A stretch of DNA of 64,000 bases from assembly GCA_014728115.1 (NCBI GenBank), contig WJME01000125.1, forward strand, positions 1 to 64,000, read 5' to 3'. A program made the translations under genes and the position numbers. The notes below the pieces were generated by a model. It was not told the DNA's origin. It saw nothing but the letters and a program-made list of their open reading frames with translations, and did not search any database. Positions 23,945-32,067 of the stretch are shown piece after piece. Each line of letters opens with the position of its first letter. Within the stretch, counting starts at the first letter, position 1. The DNA is from Candidatus Zhuqueibacterota bacterium. Lineage in GTDB: Bacteria; Zhuqueibacterota; Zhuqueibacteria; Residuimicrobiales; Oceaniaggregativiventaceae.

Positions 23945-25205
23945 TGCCACCGGTGATTTTTAACAAAGCCTGTTCGGCCTCGATCAGATCATAGATCGCA
24001 TCCAGTCGACTGACCGCTGCGTTGAGAAAGACCAGTTGGACATCGCGAAAGTTGAAGGAATTGATCGCGCCATTGCGAAATTTTTCTTCGGAAATCTGTA
24101 AATTGAGCTCTGCTGCTTCAAGAGATTCTATAGCCACCTGCAACAACTCTTTTCTGACCCTATGAGTCTCATAGAGATCGATTAAACGGTTGCTGAGACT
24201 GTGTTTCATGCTCTCTATTGAGATTTGTCCGGCCCGGCGATCTATTTCAGCGATGTCAATGGCCCGGCGGCGATTGCCGCCATTGAAAATCGTCCAGGAC
24301 AGCGTGAGTGACGCAAATGCATTTCCCCGGTCAAATGTTGTGGGATCTCCTGTGGCATAACTCAGCTGATTCTGAGCCTTTTCATAACCGGCACGAAGAT
24401 TCAGACTGGGCAGCCATTCGCTTTTCGCCAGGGCTTTTTGGCGCTCGAGCAGGGATTGGGTGATATACTGGTTCTTTAGGTTGCGGTTGCTTGAAAGCAT
24501 TCTTTGCTTTAGGGCATCGAGATCAAAGGTTCTGGAATCTGTTTCGAACGCTTTGGTTAATCGAAATTGCGATGGTTCCTGAATGCCCATCAGATATGTC
24601 AACTCTCGCCGGGCATTGCGGGTGTTTTGTCGTTGTTGCAGAAACCTCCCCTTGTCTTCAAGGAATGCATTCTGTGCTTGTAATAATTCGTATTGCGTCT
24701 GTGCTCCCAATTCATGGCGTTGCTGTTCATGGTCATAGCGATCCTGAGAAAGCTCCATAACTTGTCGCAATACCTCGAGTTTTTCCTGCTGCAACAGTGC
24801 ATTATAATAGGAAAGAATGACTGATTGCAAGGTATTTTCAATGATCAATGTGGTATTGCCATTCGAAAGCTCTTCAAGATCGTCGAGTCTCGATTTGCGG
24901 ATCGATATGGCAAACCCATCGAACAGCAACCAGTTCATGCTCACCGTGCCGGCCAGAGTGCGTTGCTCGCTATCACCTGTTTGCTCATAATTCCACCTGT
25001 CTGTCGCTGACAGATCGATTCCCAGCGTTGGAAAGCGCCCGGCATTTCCCCAGGCATTATTCACCTCGGCTATTCTTTGATCTGCCCGTTGTAACCGAAT
25101 ATCATAATTGTTTTCAAGAGCCAGGTTGATGGCATCTGCCAGACTCAAATCCTGCGCAGCAACCATGGATCCTATGGAGAGGATTAAAAAAATAAAATGT
25201 CTCAT
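23913..25205 (-). CDS. TolC-family outer-membrane efflux protein
   Basis: 430 residues from ATG 25205, with GGAAAG upstream; the track start at 25244 lacks it. Signal peptide MRHFIFLILSIGSMVAAQ. Two TolC-type repeats of long helices and beta segments are visible: LSLADAINLALENNYDIRLQRADQRI, SYYNALLQQEKLEVLRQVMELSQDRY, and later LSLTWTIFNGGNRRRAIDIAEI and IEAEQALLKITG. It forms the outer-membrane exit duct for the adjacent RND pump. It is the last gene of the MFP-RND-TolC operon, 129 bp after the pump gene. Confidence 0.92.
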   Translation of the reverse strand: MRHFIFLILSIGSMVAAQDLSLADAINLALENNYDIRLQRADQRIAEVNNAWGNAGRFPTLGIDLSATDRWNYEQTGDSEQRTLAGTVSMNWLLFDGFAISIRKSRLDDLEELSNGNTTLIIENTLQSVILSYYNALLQQEKLEVLRQVMELSQDRYDHEQQRHELGAQTQYELLQAQNAFLEDKGRFLQQRQNTRNARRELTYLMGIQEPSQFRLTKAFETDSRTFDLDALKQRMLSSNRNLKNQYITQSLLERQKALAKSEWLPSLNLRAGYEKAQNQLSYATGDPTTFDRGNAFASLTLSWTIFNGGNRRRAIDIAEIDRRAGQISIESMKHSLSNRLIDLYETHRVRKELLQVAIESLEAAELNLQISEEKFRNGAINSFNFRDVQLVFLNAAVSRLDAIYDLIEAEQALLKITGGIIREMTESGE

Positions 25206-25334
25206 GATCTTTCCAAAATATTTTCCTGAAATCTGTCGCATCACATCAAGTGATTTTTAAACTCTGGATTTTATATTCTCAATTCATGAACATTGATTAG
25301 ATCACGCCTTTCTGCAAGGAGAAAAGGGTGTTGT

Positions 25335-28300
25335 TCAAGCCTGCAATTCCCGTTTGCGGTGCATGACAGCGATTTCCACTTCTTCCGGTTGAGGCCGGTG
25401 GCCGGTCCATAACCACCATGCGCGGCACCGCAGATCGCTGAGCACATGAATCAATACCGGAAAAAAGATCAAAATAAACATCGTGCCGAATGCCACGCCA
25501 TAGGCCAATGAAATGGCCATGGGAATGAGAAACTGTGCCTGGTGACTTTTTTCCAGGATCAGCGGAAACAGTCCGATCGTGGTCGTCAGGGTCGTAAGGA
25601 TGATGGGTCGTAAACGTGCCTTGCCAGTTTCCAGAATCGCCTTTTTAATATCGGCGCCTGCGGCAACCAATGAATTATATTTGGATAAAAAGATCACGGC
25701 ATCGTTGACAATGACCCCGGTTAGAGCGATCATGCCGAGCACACTGAGCAATGAAACGGGCTTGCCATGTAACCAGTGGCCCCAAAAGGCTCCGAGTAAT
25801 GATAGGGGAATCATAAAAAGAATGATCACGGCTTGCAACAAGGATTTAAAGTGAATCATCAGCACAAGAACGATCAAGGCGAATGCGATGAGAAAATAGG
25901 TCTGTAATTTGTCCACAGCAATACGGCTTTCGCGCTGTTGGCCCTGATATTGTACATTGATGCCGGGATATTGCGATTTGATTTGAGGAATAATCCGAGA
26001 GTTTACCTGGGCCAGAATATCGGGTACCGAGGCATAGGGATCGACGAGATCGGCTTCGATACGAATTTCGCGCTGACCGTTATAGTGCTGAATGCCCACG
26101 GGTCCCCGTTCGAGTTGATAATCTGCCAGCTCGATGAGCGGGTATTCGCCTTGTGGAGTCTGGATTTTCATTCGTTCCAACTGACCCAGATTGAGCCGGT
26201 CCTCTCTGGGAAAGCGTACCCAGATGCGTAGTTCATTGCGGCCCTGCTGTAGCCGCTGCGCTTGTCCGCCATAAAAAGCGCGGCGAACCTGACCGGCGAT
26301 ATCATTTTCATCGAGTCCGAGAAAATAGGCTTTGGGTTTGAGTTGCAACCGTACTTCTTGTTTGCCTTGTGCGTTATTGTCTACCACGTCTTTGAGAATG
26401 GGCATTTCTTTTAACTGTTCCATCAGCATCGTCTTGGCAGCATCCAATTCTTCGAGATCCCGGCTCAAAAGACTGATCGCGACCGGCGAGCCCCAACGAT
26501 TGCGACCGCCCACGGTAAATTTTTCAGCTTCAGGAACCGGACCGATTTTCTCTCTTACCCTTTGGGCAATCTGCATGCCGGTAATATCGAGGTTTGTCAG
26601 ATCTCTTGGCCATACCGACAGCTCACCGGCATGAGCGCCTCGTTCCCGGCCCGAGAACGCGCTTCCCACCCGCAGACGGGTATGGTCGATGAGCGGCACG
26701 CTGTCGTTCATGCTTTGCATGAGTTCATCATTGACTTGCCAGACCGCATCTTCAAAGCGATGTAGATATTCATACGTCTGTTTCTCTCCCGCTCCCGGAA
26801 CGAATGCCACATTGATTTCAAAACTGTCAAAATCGACCACCGGGAAATAGGTGTTTTTGATAAATCCTCCAACAAACAGTCCAATGGTAATCATGAACAG
26901 AGCGACCGGAGTGCCGATCATGATCCAGCGCCACTTTAAAAGCCAGTGCAATGCCCGTCCATAGATGTTTTCCCGCAGCCAGATAAAAAAGGCTTCCGTG
27001 TATTTGCGTACATTAAATGTGCTTTGTTTGGCTTTACGATATTTGAGAACATGTTTATTGCCGACATGTGCAGGAAGAATAAAAAAGGCCTCCACAAGAG
27101 AGAGAAGTAAAGAGACAATGACGATAAAGGCCATTTCCCACTGGGCTTCAAACTGTGTCCCCTGCATAAATAACAGGGGTGCAAAGGCTATGACCGTGGT
27201 CGAAATAGAGGTCACCACAGCGGGCGCGACCTCCAGAGTGCCTGAAACCGCTGCGTGATGCGGAGATTTTCCCGCCTCAAAATGGGAATAAATGTTCTCA
27301 CCGATCACGATCCCGTCGTCAACCAGAATACCGATGACCAGAATCATACCAAACAATGACATCATGTTTATGGTGATCCCATAGAGATTGGCCAGGATAA
27401 ACATGGCCAAAAATGATGCCGGGATTCCCCAGGCCACCCAAAAAGAGACGCGAAAATTGAGAAAAAGAGTCAGGGAGAGCATCACCAGCGTAAATCCGAT
27501 CAGTCCGTTATTGAGCAAGACATCGAGACGGCTGTTCAGAATTTCCAAAAAACTGAAATTCATACGCAGCTCGACTCCCGGATTCCTTTCATTAAAACGT
27601 TCAATGTATTCATTGACATAATCGGTGATTTCTTTGAGATCTTCTTCGGGCAGTTTTTCCACCATAATGGAAACTGACTTGATGCCATTGCCATAGGTGG
27701 GATAAAAGTTTTCCGGTTCTTTTTTCTTGACAACGGCCACATCCCGCAATCGTAAAAATCCGCCCGTCTCTGAGCCGCGGATGATGATATTGCTGATCTT
27801 GTCAGGATCAGCACTGCGCGACCGCAACCGAATGAGCACTTCCTGGGATTCGGATTTGATTTGTCCGGCTGAAATATCCCGGTTATTGTTCAGGATAGCT
27901 GAGCCGATTTCGTTGATAGAAAGATTATAACGCAACAAATCGGCTTCACTGATTTCCACCGATATTTCCGGATCCGGTGCACCATACAGACTCACCTGGC
28001 TGATGACTCCTGAATTGAGAAGATCATCCTCGATCTGGTAGGCATATTCTTGTAAGGTAAAAATATCGGTATCACCCGCCAGGTTGAGAAACAGGGCTCT
28101 GGATGTATTGCGCTGCTTATAGACCACCGGTCGTTCCGCTGCACTGGGAAATCCGGATATCCCGTCCACCGCATTTTTGACCTCCATCAGGACTTCGTCG
28201 ATATCGTATTGACCGGTCGTCTCGATGGTGACACGGGACGAATTTTCAGATGACGTAGAGGTGATTTCCTTGATGCCCACGATACTGCGCAATGCGGCTT

Positions 28301-28508
28301 CGATGCGGGTGGTGATGCCTTCTTCCATTTCAATGGGGGACGCCCCCGGGTAATACACCGAGATGGAGATAAAACGTGACGTTCGTTCAGGGAAAAACGA
28401 TTTTTTCAGGTTTGCCAATGAAATCAAGCCTGCAATCACAATAAAAGCAATGAGCAGGTTGGCATAAAACGGAAATGTCACAAAAGTGGCTACGAGTTTT
28501 CTGAACAT
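25335..28508 (-). CDS. RND-family efflux transporter (AcrB/HAE-1-like)
   Basis: 1057 residues, the usual RND length, with 12 predicted membrane helices and two large periplasmic loops. TM1 follows MFRKLVATFVTFPFYANLLIAF. The proton-relay helix GILVDDGIVIGENIYSH carries the paired acidic residues of TM4, and the TM10 counterpart is GVIVNDAVIFLSKYN. The first loop contains YYPGASPIEMEEGITTRIE. The pump exports toxic compounds or metabolites using the proton gradient. Substrates are unknown, but the sequence looks more like the HAE family than a heavy-metal CusA pump. It is co-transcribed with its adaptor (50 bp upstream) and TolC partner. Confidence 0.93.
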   Translation of the reverse strand: MFRKLVATFVTFPFYANLLIAFIVIAGLISLANLKKSFFPERTSRFISISVYYPGASPIEMEEGITTRIEAALRSIVGIKEITSTSSENSSRVTIETTGQYDIDEVLMEVKNAVDGISGFPSAAERPVVYKQRNTSRALFLNLAGDTDIFTLQEYAYQIEDDLLNSGVISQVSLYGAPDPEISVEISEADLLRYNLSINEIGSAILNNNRDISAGQIKSESQEVLIRLRSRSADPDKISNIIIRGSETGGFLRLRDVAVVKKKEPENFYPTYGNGIKSVSIMVEKLPEEDLKEITDYVNEYIERFNERNPGVELRMNFSFLEILNSRLDVLLNNGLIGFTLVMLSLTLFLNFRVSFWVAWGIPASFLAMFILANLYGITINMMSLFGMILVIGILVDDGIVIGENIYSHFEAGKSPHHAAVSGTLEVAPAVVTSISTTVIAFAPLLFMQGTQFEAQWEMAFIVIVSLLLSLVEAFFILPAHVGNKHVLKYRKAKQSTFNVRKYTEAFFIWLRENIYGRALHWLLKWRWIMIGTPVALFMITIGLFVGGFIKNTYFPVVDFDSFEINVAFVPGAGEKQTYEYLHRFEDAVWQVNDELMQSMNDSVPLIDHTRLRVGSAFSGRERGAHAGELSVWPRDLTNLDITGMQIAQRVREKIGPVPEAEKFTVGGRNRWGSPVAISLLSRDLEELDAAKTMLMEQLKEMPILKDVVDNNAQGKQEVRLQLKPKAYFLGLDENDIAGQVRRAFYGGQAQRLQQGRNELRIWVRFPREDRLNLGQLERMKIQTPQGEYPLIELADYQLERGPVGIQHYNGQREIRIEADLVDPYASVPDILAQVNSRIIPQIKSQYPGINVQYQGQQRESRIAVDKLQTYFLIAFALIVLVLMIHFKSLLQAVIILFMIPLSLLGAFWGHWLHGKPVSLLSVLGMIALTGVIVNDAVIFLSKYNSLVAAGADIKKAILETGKARLRPIILTTLTTTIGLFPLILEKSHQAQFLIPMAISLAYGVAFGTMFILIFFPVLIHVLSDLRCRAWWLWTGHRPQPEEVEIAVMHRKRELQA

Positions 28509-28558
28509 CTGGGATTGACCTGTAAGGTTAATGACATGTATATAATTCTGACAGAGAA

Positions 28559-29728
28559 TCAGAGTTTATCAGGGGATCCATCCCGGTCCAGAATCTTGAC
28601 CGGGGTGTTTTCCGAGACATTGATCAGAGGCTGCACAACAATCCGGGTCCCTTCCGGTAATCCCCGAAAGACAAGAGACTCTTCGTTGATCTTGATGATT
28701 TCGATCTGTTCCTGTCGTAATTTTCCCTCTTGTACCACAAAGATTTGATCATAATTAAAGACGGCCTTGCGGGGGATCTCCATGGCTTGTTCTATGGTTC
28801 CGCCGTGAAATTCACAATTCAGATATTCGCCTGCATAGAGCTGTTTCTGGCCATGTAAAGGAACACTCACATAGACCGGACGTGTCTGCGTATTTGGATC
28901 CACAAAATCGGATATCCTGACCACTTGACCTGTCCAGGTATGACGACGGTCTGTTGAAAAGAGCTTTACAGACTGGCCTGTCTGAATCCATTCTGTAAAT
29001 CCGTTTTCCACAGGAATTTCGACTTCGACGGTATCGGTATGAATGATGGTCGCAATTCGTCCTCCGGTGTTGGTATACGCTCCGGCCTGCAGATTGACCC
29101 GCACAAACGTACCGTTAAATGGAGCATAAAGGGTGTGCCTGGATAACTGTTTTTCCAGCTTTAGCAGCGAATAATAGTCGCTGAGAAGGTTTCGGCTGGC
29201 CAGGTAGATCTTTAATTTTTCTCCTTCTATTTCCGGCAAGGGGGGCAGATTTTTATCCAGATCGATGGCATTGAAAAATGATCGAAAATCCTGAAATCGT
29301 TCGGGAAAATCGATTTTTATATCTGGCAAGAGGTTGGCCAACGTATTGAGGAATTGGCTCTTTTGGGCTTTGAGCGCCAGTTCCATTTCATCCTTGTAAA
29401 TCGTCAGGAGAACATCGCCCCTTGAAAAGGATTGGCCTTTTTTCAAGGGGATGGCTCCTGCAGAGATCTTTCCCGATGCTTCAGCGACGATCTCGACCTC
29501 GGCACTGGATACGACCCGTCCTTTGCCACTGATGGTCGAATGAATGGTTGTATATTCGACGGGTGTGGCAGCAACATACCGGTCGCCTGCCTGTGGTGGT
29601 TTTTGGACAAATTCTTTTTTTTGTGCCATGAGGAACCTCATGACCAGAAAACTGCCGGAAATCATCACCAGCAGCGAAACAATAATGATCAACTGTCGTT
29701 TTTTCACAAGACCTCTATGAATAGTCAT
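28559..29728 (-). CDS. RND periplasmic adaptor (membrane fusion protein, HlyD/AcrA-like)
   Basis: 389 residues with an N-terminal membrane anchor (RQLIIIVSLLVMISGSFLVMRFL). A lipoyl/barrel-sandwich half is seen in SGKGRVVSSAEVEIVAEASGKI and SFSRGDVLLTI; after the helical hairpin the second half is LYAPFNGTFVRVNLQAGAYTNTG. A beta-barrel domain (VRISDFVDPNTQTRPVYVSV) follows. It links the RND pump to TolC. First gene of the three-gene operon. No local regulator is visible; the ~220 bp upstream contains the divergent EcsC start. Confidence 0.92.
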   Translation of the reverse strand: MTIHRGLVKKRQLIIIVSLLVMISGSFLVMRFLMAQKKEFVQKPPQAGDRYVAATPVEYTTIHSTISGKGRVVSSAEVEIVAEASGKISAGAIPLKKGQSFSRGDVLLTIYKDEMELALKAQKSQFLNTLANLLPDIKIDFPERFQDFRSFFNAIDLDKNLPPLPEIEGEKLKIYLASRNLLSDYYSLLKLEKQLSRHTLYAPFNGTFVRVNLQAGAYTNTGGRIATIIHTDTVEVEIPVENGFTEWIQTGQSVKLFSTDRRHTWTGQVVRISDFVDPNTQTRPVYVSVPLHGQKQLYAGEYLNCEFHGGTIEQAMEIPRKAVFNYDQIFVVQEGKLRQEQIEIIKINEESLVFRGLPEGTRIVVQPLINVSENTPVKILDRDGSPDKL

Positions 29729-29953
29729 TTTACAATTCAGCGATTATCTGATTTGAATACGGAAAGAGGATAGGCTTTTTGAATCCTGTTGTTTATACAA
29801 GTGAGGTTGGGTTACAAAAACCTTCCTTTTAAATCCAATAAATAATGAACGAATTTTTTTTCAAAAATGCAAAATAATAGTTGTGCATAAAGATGTTTAG
29901 GAACTAGACGTTTCCAGTGCCTAAAGGTTCCCAGTATTCTATAGGAAAAACCC

Positions 29954-30748
29954 GTGAATGATTCAAAATTATCAGCCGACGACATTGCCCGTCTGAGAAG
30001 AGCCAAGAAAATTCTCGAACACCCCAGTTTCCTGGCCCGAATAACCCATGTCCTGGGAAAGCCTGTCGAACAAGGCTTTCGCATGCTGCCCGGCAACTGG
30101 CTCAAACTGGTCAACAAAGCAACGGAAAAATCTCTGCGAATCGGACTCGAGGTCGCGGTGTCGAGTCTGCAATCCAAACCTCGCACCCGTCCCCGTAATG
30201 GTTTTCACAAATTCGCAGTCACCGCAAGCGGTGTGGGAGGGGGAATGTTTGGCCTGACTGCCCTGAGCATAGAGCTACCGGTATCCACGACCCTGATGCT
30301 TCGTTCCATTGCCGATATCGCCAAAAGTCAGGGAGAAGATCTGTCACAAATGGAATCCCGTTTGGCTTGTCTGCAGGTGTTCGCATTGGGAGGACGTGCA
30401 CCCATGGATGATGCCAGCGATTCCGGGTATTTTGCGGTGCGTGCGGCTCTTGCCAAAGCTGTTTCCGATGCTTCAGGCTTTATCGCACAGCGAGGGTTAT
30501 CCCAAAAAGGGGCGCCGGTGATCGCGCGTCTGATTACACAGATTGCCGAGCGCTTTGGCATTGTGGTCAGCGAAAAAGTCGCCCTTCAGGCCGTCCCCGC
30601 GATCGGAGCTCTTGGCGGTGGCACTGTGAACCTTTTGTTTATCAACCATTTTCAGGAAATGGCCACAGGTCATTTTACTATCCGCCACCTCGAAAGACTT
30701 TACGGGAGCGAATTCGTGCAACAAGAATATCAGCGGCTGAGAATATAG
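29954..30748 (+). CDS. EcsC-family protein
   Basis: 264 residues starting at GTG 29954 with AGGAAAAA upstream; ATG 29958 is out of frame. The sequence matches the EcsC family (PF12787): LGKPVEQGFRMLPGNWLKLVNKATEKSL, GGMFGLTALSIELPVSTTLMLRSIADIAKSQGED, and later AVPAIGALGGGTVNLLFINHFQ. The Ala/Gly-rich helices suggest membrane association. Family function is poorly defined; it is related to EcsC of Bacillus ABC-transporter loci. It is divergent from the efflux operon and 149 bp upstream of the UGA-containing gene. Confidence 0.85.
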   Translation: MNDSKLSADDIARLRRAKKILEHPSFLARITHVLGKPVEQGFRMLPGNWLKLVNKATEKSLRIGLEVAVSSLQSKPRTRPRNGFHKFAVTASGVGGGMFGLTALSIELPVSTTLMLRSIADIAKSQGEDLSQMESRLACLQVFALGGRAPMDDASDSGYFAVRAALAKAVSDASGFIAQRGLSQKGAPVIARLITQIAERFGIVVSEKVALQAVPAIGALGGGTVNLLFINHFQEMATGHFTIRHLERLYGSEFVQQEYQRLRI

Positions 30749-30897
30749 TTCCTTCAATTGACCTGAATTGTCCACCAAGCCTGGTGTTTTCAAGAACGCT
30801 GTTTCTGCCTCATGATCGGCAAAATATCAACCCTGGGGAACAAGCATCGCCATCCTTCTGTTCTAATGACTATAGATCAAGAATATAAGGAAAGTGT

Positions 30898-31923
30898 ATG
30901 TATCTTTTTATTATAGTACTGTCGAGTTTGGTTCTATTTTTTTCTTCTCTTTTTTCCCAGTCATCCGGCCAACCATCCGCGTTTTCCACCGGACTCGATG
31001 TCGGGGATCAGGTCAGGGATTTTAAATTGCCTGACCAGAATGACAATGTGCTATCTTTGAGTAAACGAGTCGGACCAAATGGTGCTATTCTCAATTTTTT
31101 TCGCAGCGTGGTCTGGTGACCGTATTGCAAAAAGGAACTCGTAGAGTTTCATGAAAAATATACAGAATTCCAGTCCAGAGGACTGGAGATTATTGGTATA
31201 AGCTATGACTCTGTCGACAGTCTGCGGTCATTTGCCAGCCGGTTTGACATCGGTTATCCATTGTTGGCGGATTCCTCCAGTCGCATCATTCGTGAATTCG
31301 GTATTCTCAATGAGAATATTGAACCGGGGAGCAAGGCCTACGGCATTCCACATCCCGGATTGTATGTTATTGATGAAAATCTCATTGTTATAGAAAAACA
31401 GTTCCAAGCCGCTTATGATGAGCGTCCCAGCGGTGAATCCATTCTGGCTGTTCATTTTGATAAAAGCCTGCCGCATCAAAAACAGTTCAAACTGCCTTAT
31501 CTGAAAGGCTCTGTTGCCATAGCAGATACCACTTCCTACCCATCGCAAATGCATGCCGTACAAATCAAGTTTCAACTCGATCCGGGGATTCATGTCTATG
31601 GGCATCCTGTGCCGCAGGGATACGTTCCACTGACCATCACTCTGCAAACCCTTGCAGATGTCAGTATGGATTCCATAGAGGTTCCACCAACACGATCTTA
31701 TCATATAGAGTCTCTTGACGAGACGTTCAACGTCTTACCTGCTGAATTTACATTGCAAACCTATCTGAGAACCGTAAAAAAACCTCAGGCAGGTGATTTT
31801 GAACTGATATTCAAGATTGAAATGCAGGCCTGTGACAACAGAGTGTGTTTTCCTCCGGAGGAAAAAATGGTGAGATTTCCTTTTCATATCAGCAGGGCGT
31901 TGAAAGAACAGACTCGGAAATAG
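30898..31923 (+). CDS. Probable selenoprotein: secreted thioredoxin-like/AhpC-TSA domain with UPYC motif plus DsbD-alpha-like domain
   Basis: The track splits this gene into 30898-31119 and 31261-31923, but one frame runs throughout, interrupted only by TGA 31117-31119 (codon 74). The context is FFRSVVW-UGA-PYCKKEL, exactly where redox proteins have the first Cys of WCPYCKKEL. Sequence on both sides is intact, so I read UGA as selenocysteine (341 residues). Order: signal peptide (1-25), AhpC/TSA-type thioredoxin fold (~35-180), then a DsbD N-terminal-like beta domain (~195-335) with ACDNRVCFPPEE. The likely role is periplasmic thiol-disulfide exchange or peroxide reduction. A SECIS-like hairpin follows the UGA. 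The alternative, a single nonsense mutation, is less likely because the stop falls exactly on the catalytic residue. Confidence 0.8.
31117..31119 (+). other. In-frame UGA, candidate selenocysteine codon
   Basis: This TGA replaces the first residue of a CxxC redox motif (U-P-Y-C) in an otherwise continuous frame. Recoding would need SelA/B/C/D and tRNA-Sec elsewhere in the genome; none is in this window. Confidence 0.78.
31134..31150 (+). promoter_or_regulatory. Bacterial SECIS-like hairpin
   Basis: GGAACUC-GUA-GAGUUUC forms a 7-bp stem (one G-U pair) with a GUA loop starting 22 nt after the UGA. Bacterial SECIS elements are small hairpins at about this distance with a G near the start of the apical loop; this fits. 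It lies wholly within the coding sequence, as expected in bacteria. Confidence 0.65.
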
Positions 31924-32010
31924 AATTCAAACCCGAGTTTGCATTCAAATGTTTTCCCAAAACGATTACCCAGGTCGCTCTGGATGGTGCAATGATTCAC
32001 AGTATATTGC

Positions 32011-32047
32011 AAAAAATATCCCGGGCAAATGATGCACTACCCGGGAT
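32011..32047 (-). terminator. Rho-independent terminator of the heparinase-like gene
   Basis: ATCCCGGG (32018-32025) pairs with CCCGGGAT (32040-32047). On the minus strand the stem is followed by a U-rich run (AUAUUUUUU). It lies 20 bp after the minus-strand stop at 32068 and also separates it from the convergent selenoprotein gene. Confidence 0.85.
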
Positions 32048-32067
32048 TAAAGTCTGAAGATCATTTT

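Noticed and set aside
30898-31119. Two separate small genes or a frameshifted pseudogene in place of the selenoprotein
   Set aside because: No frame change occurs; the only interruption is TGA at the catalytic Cys position, and both sides are intact.
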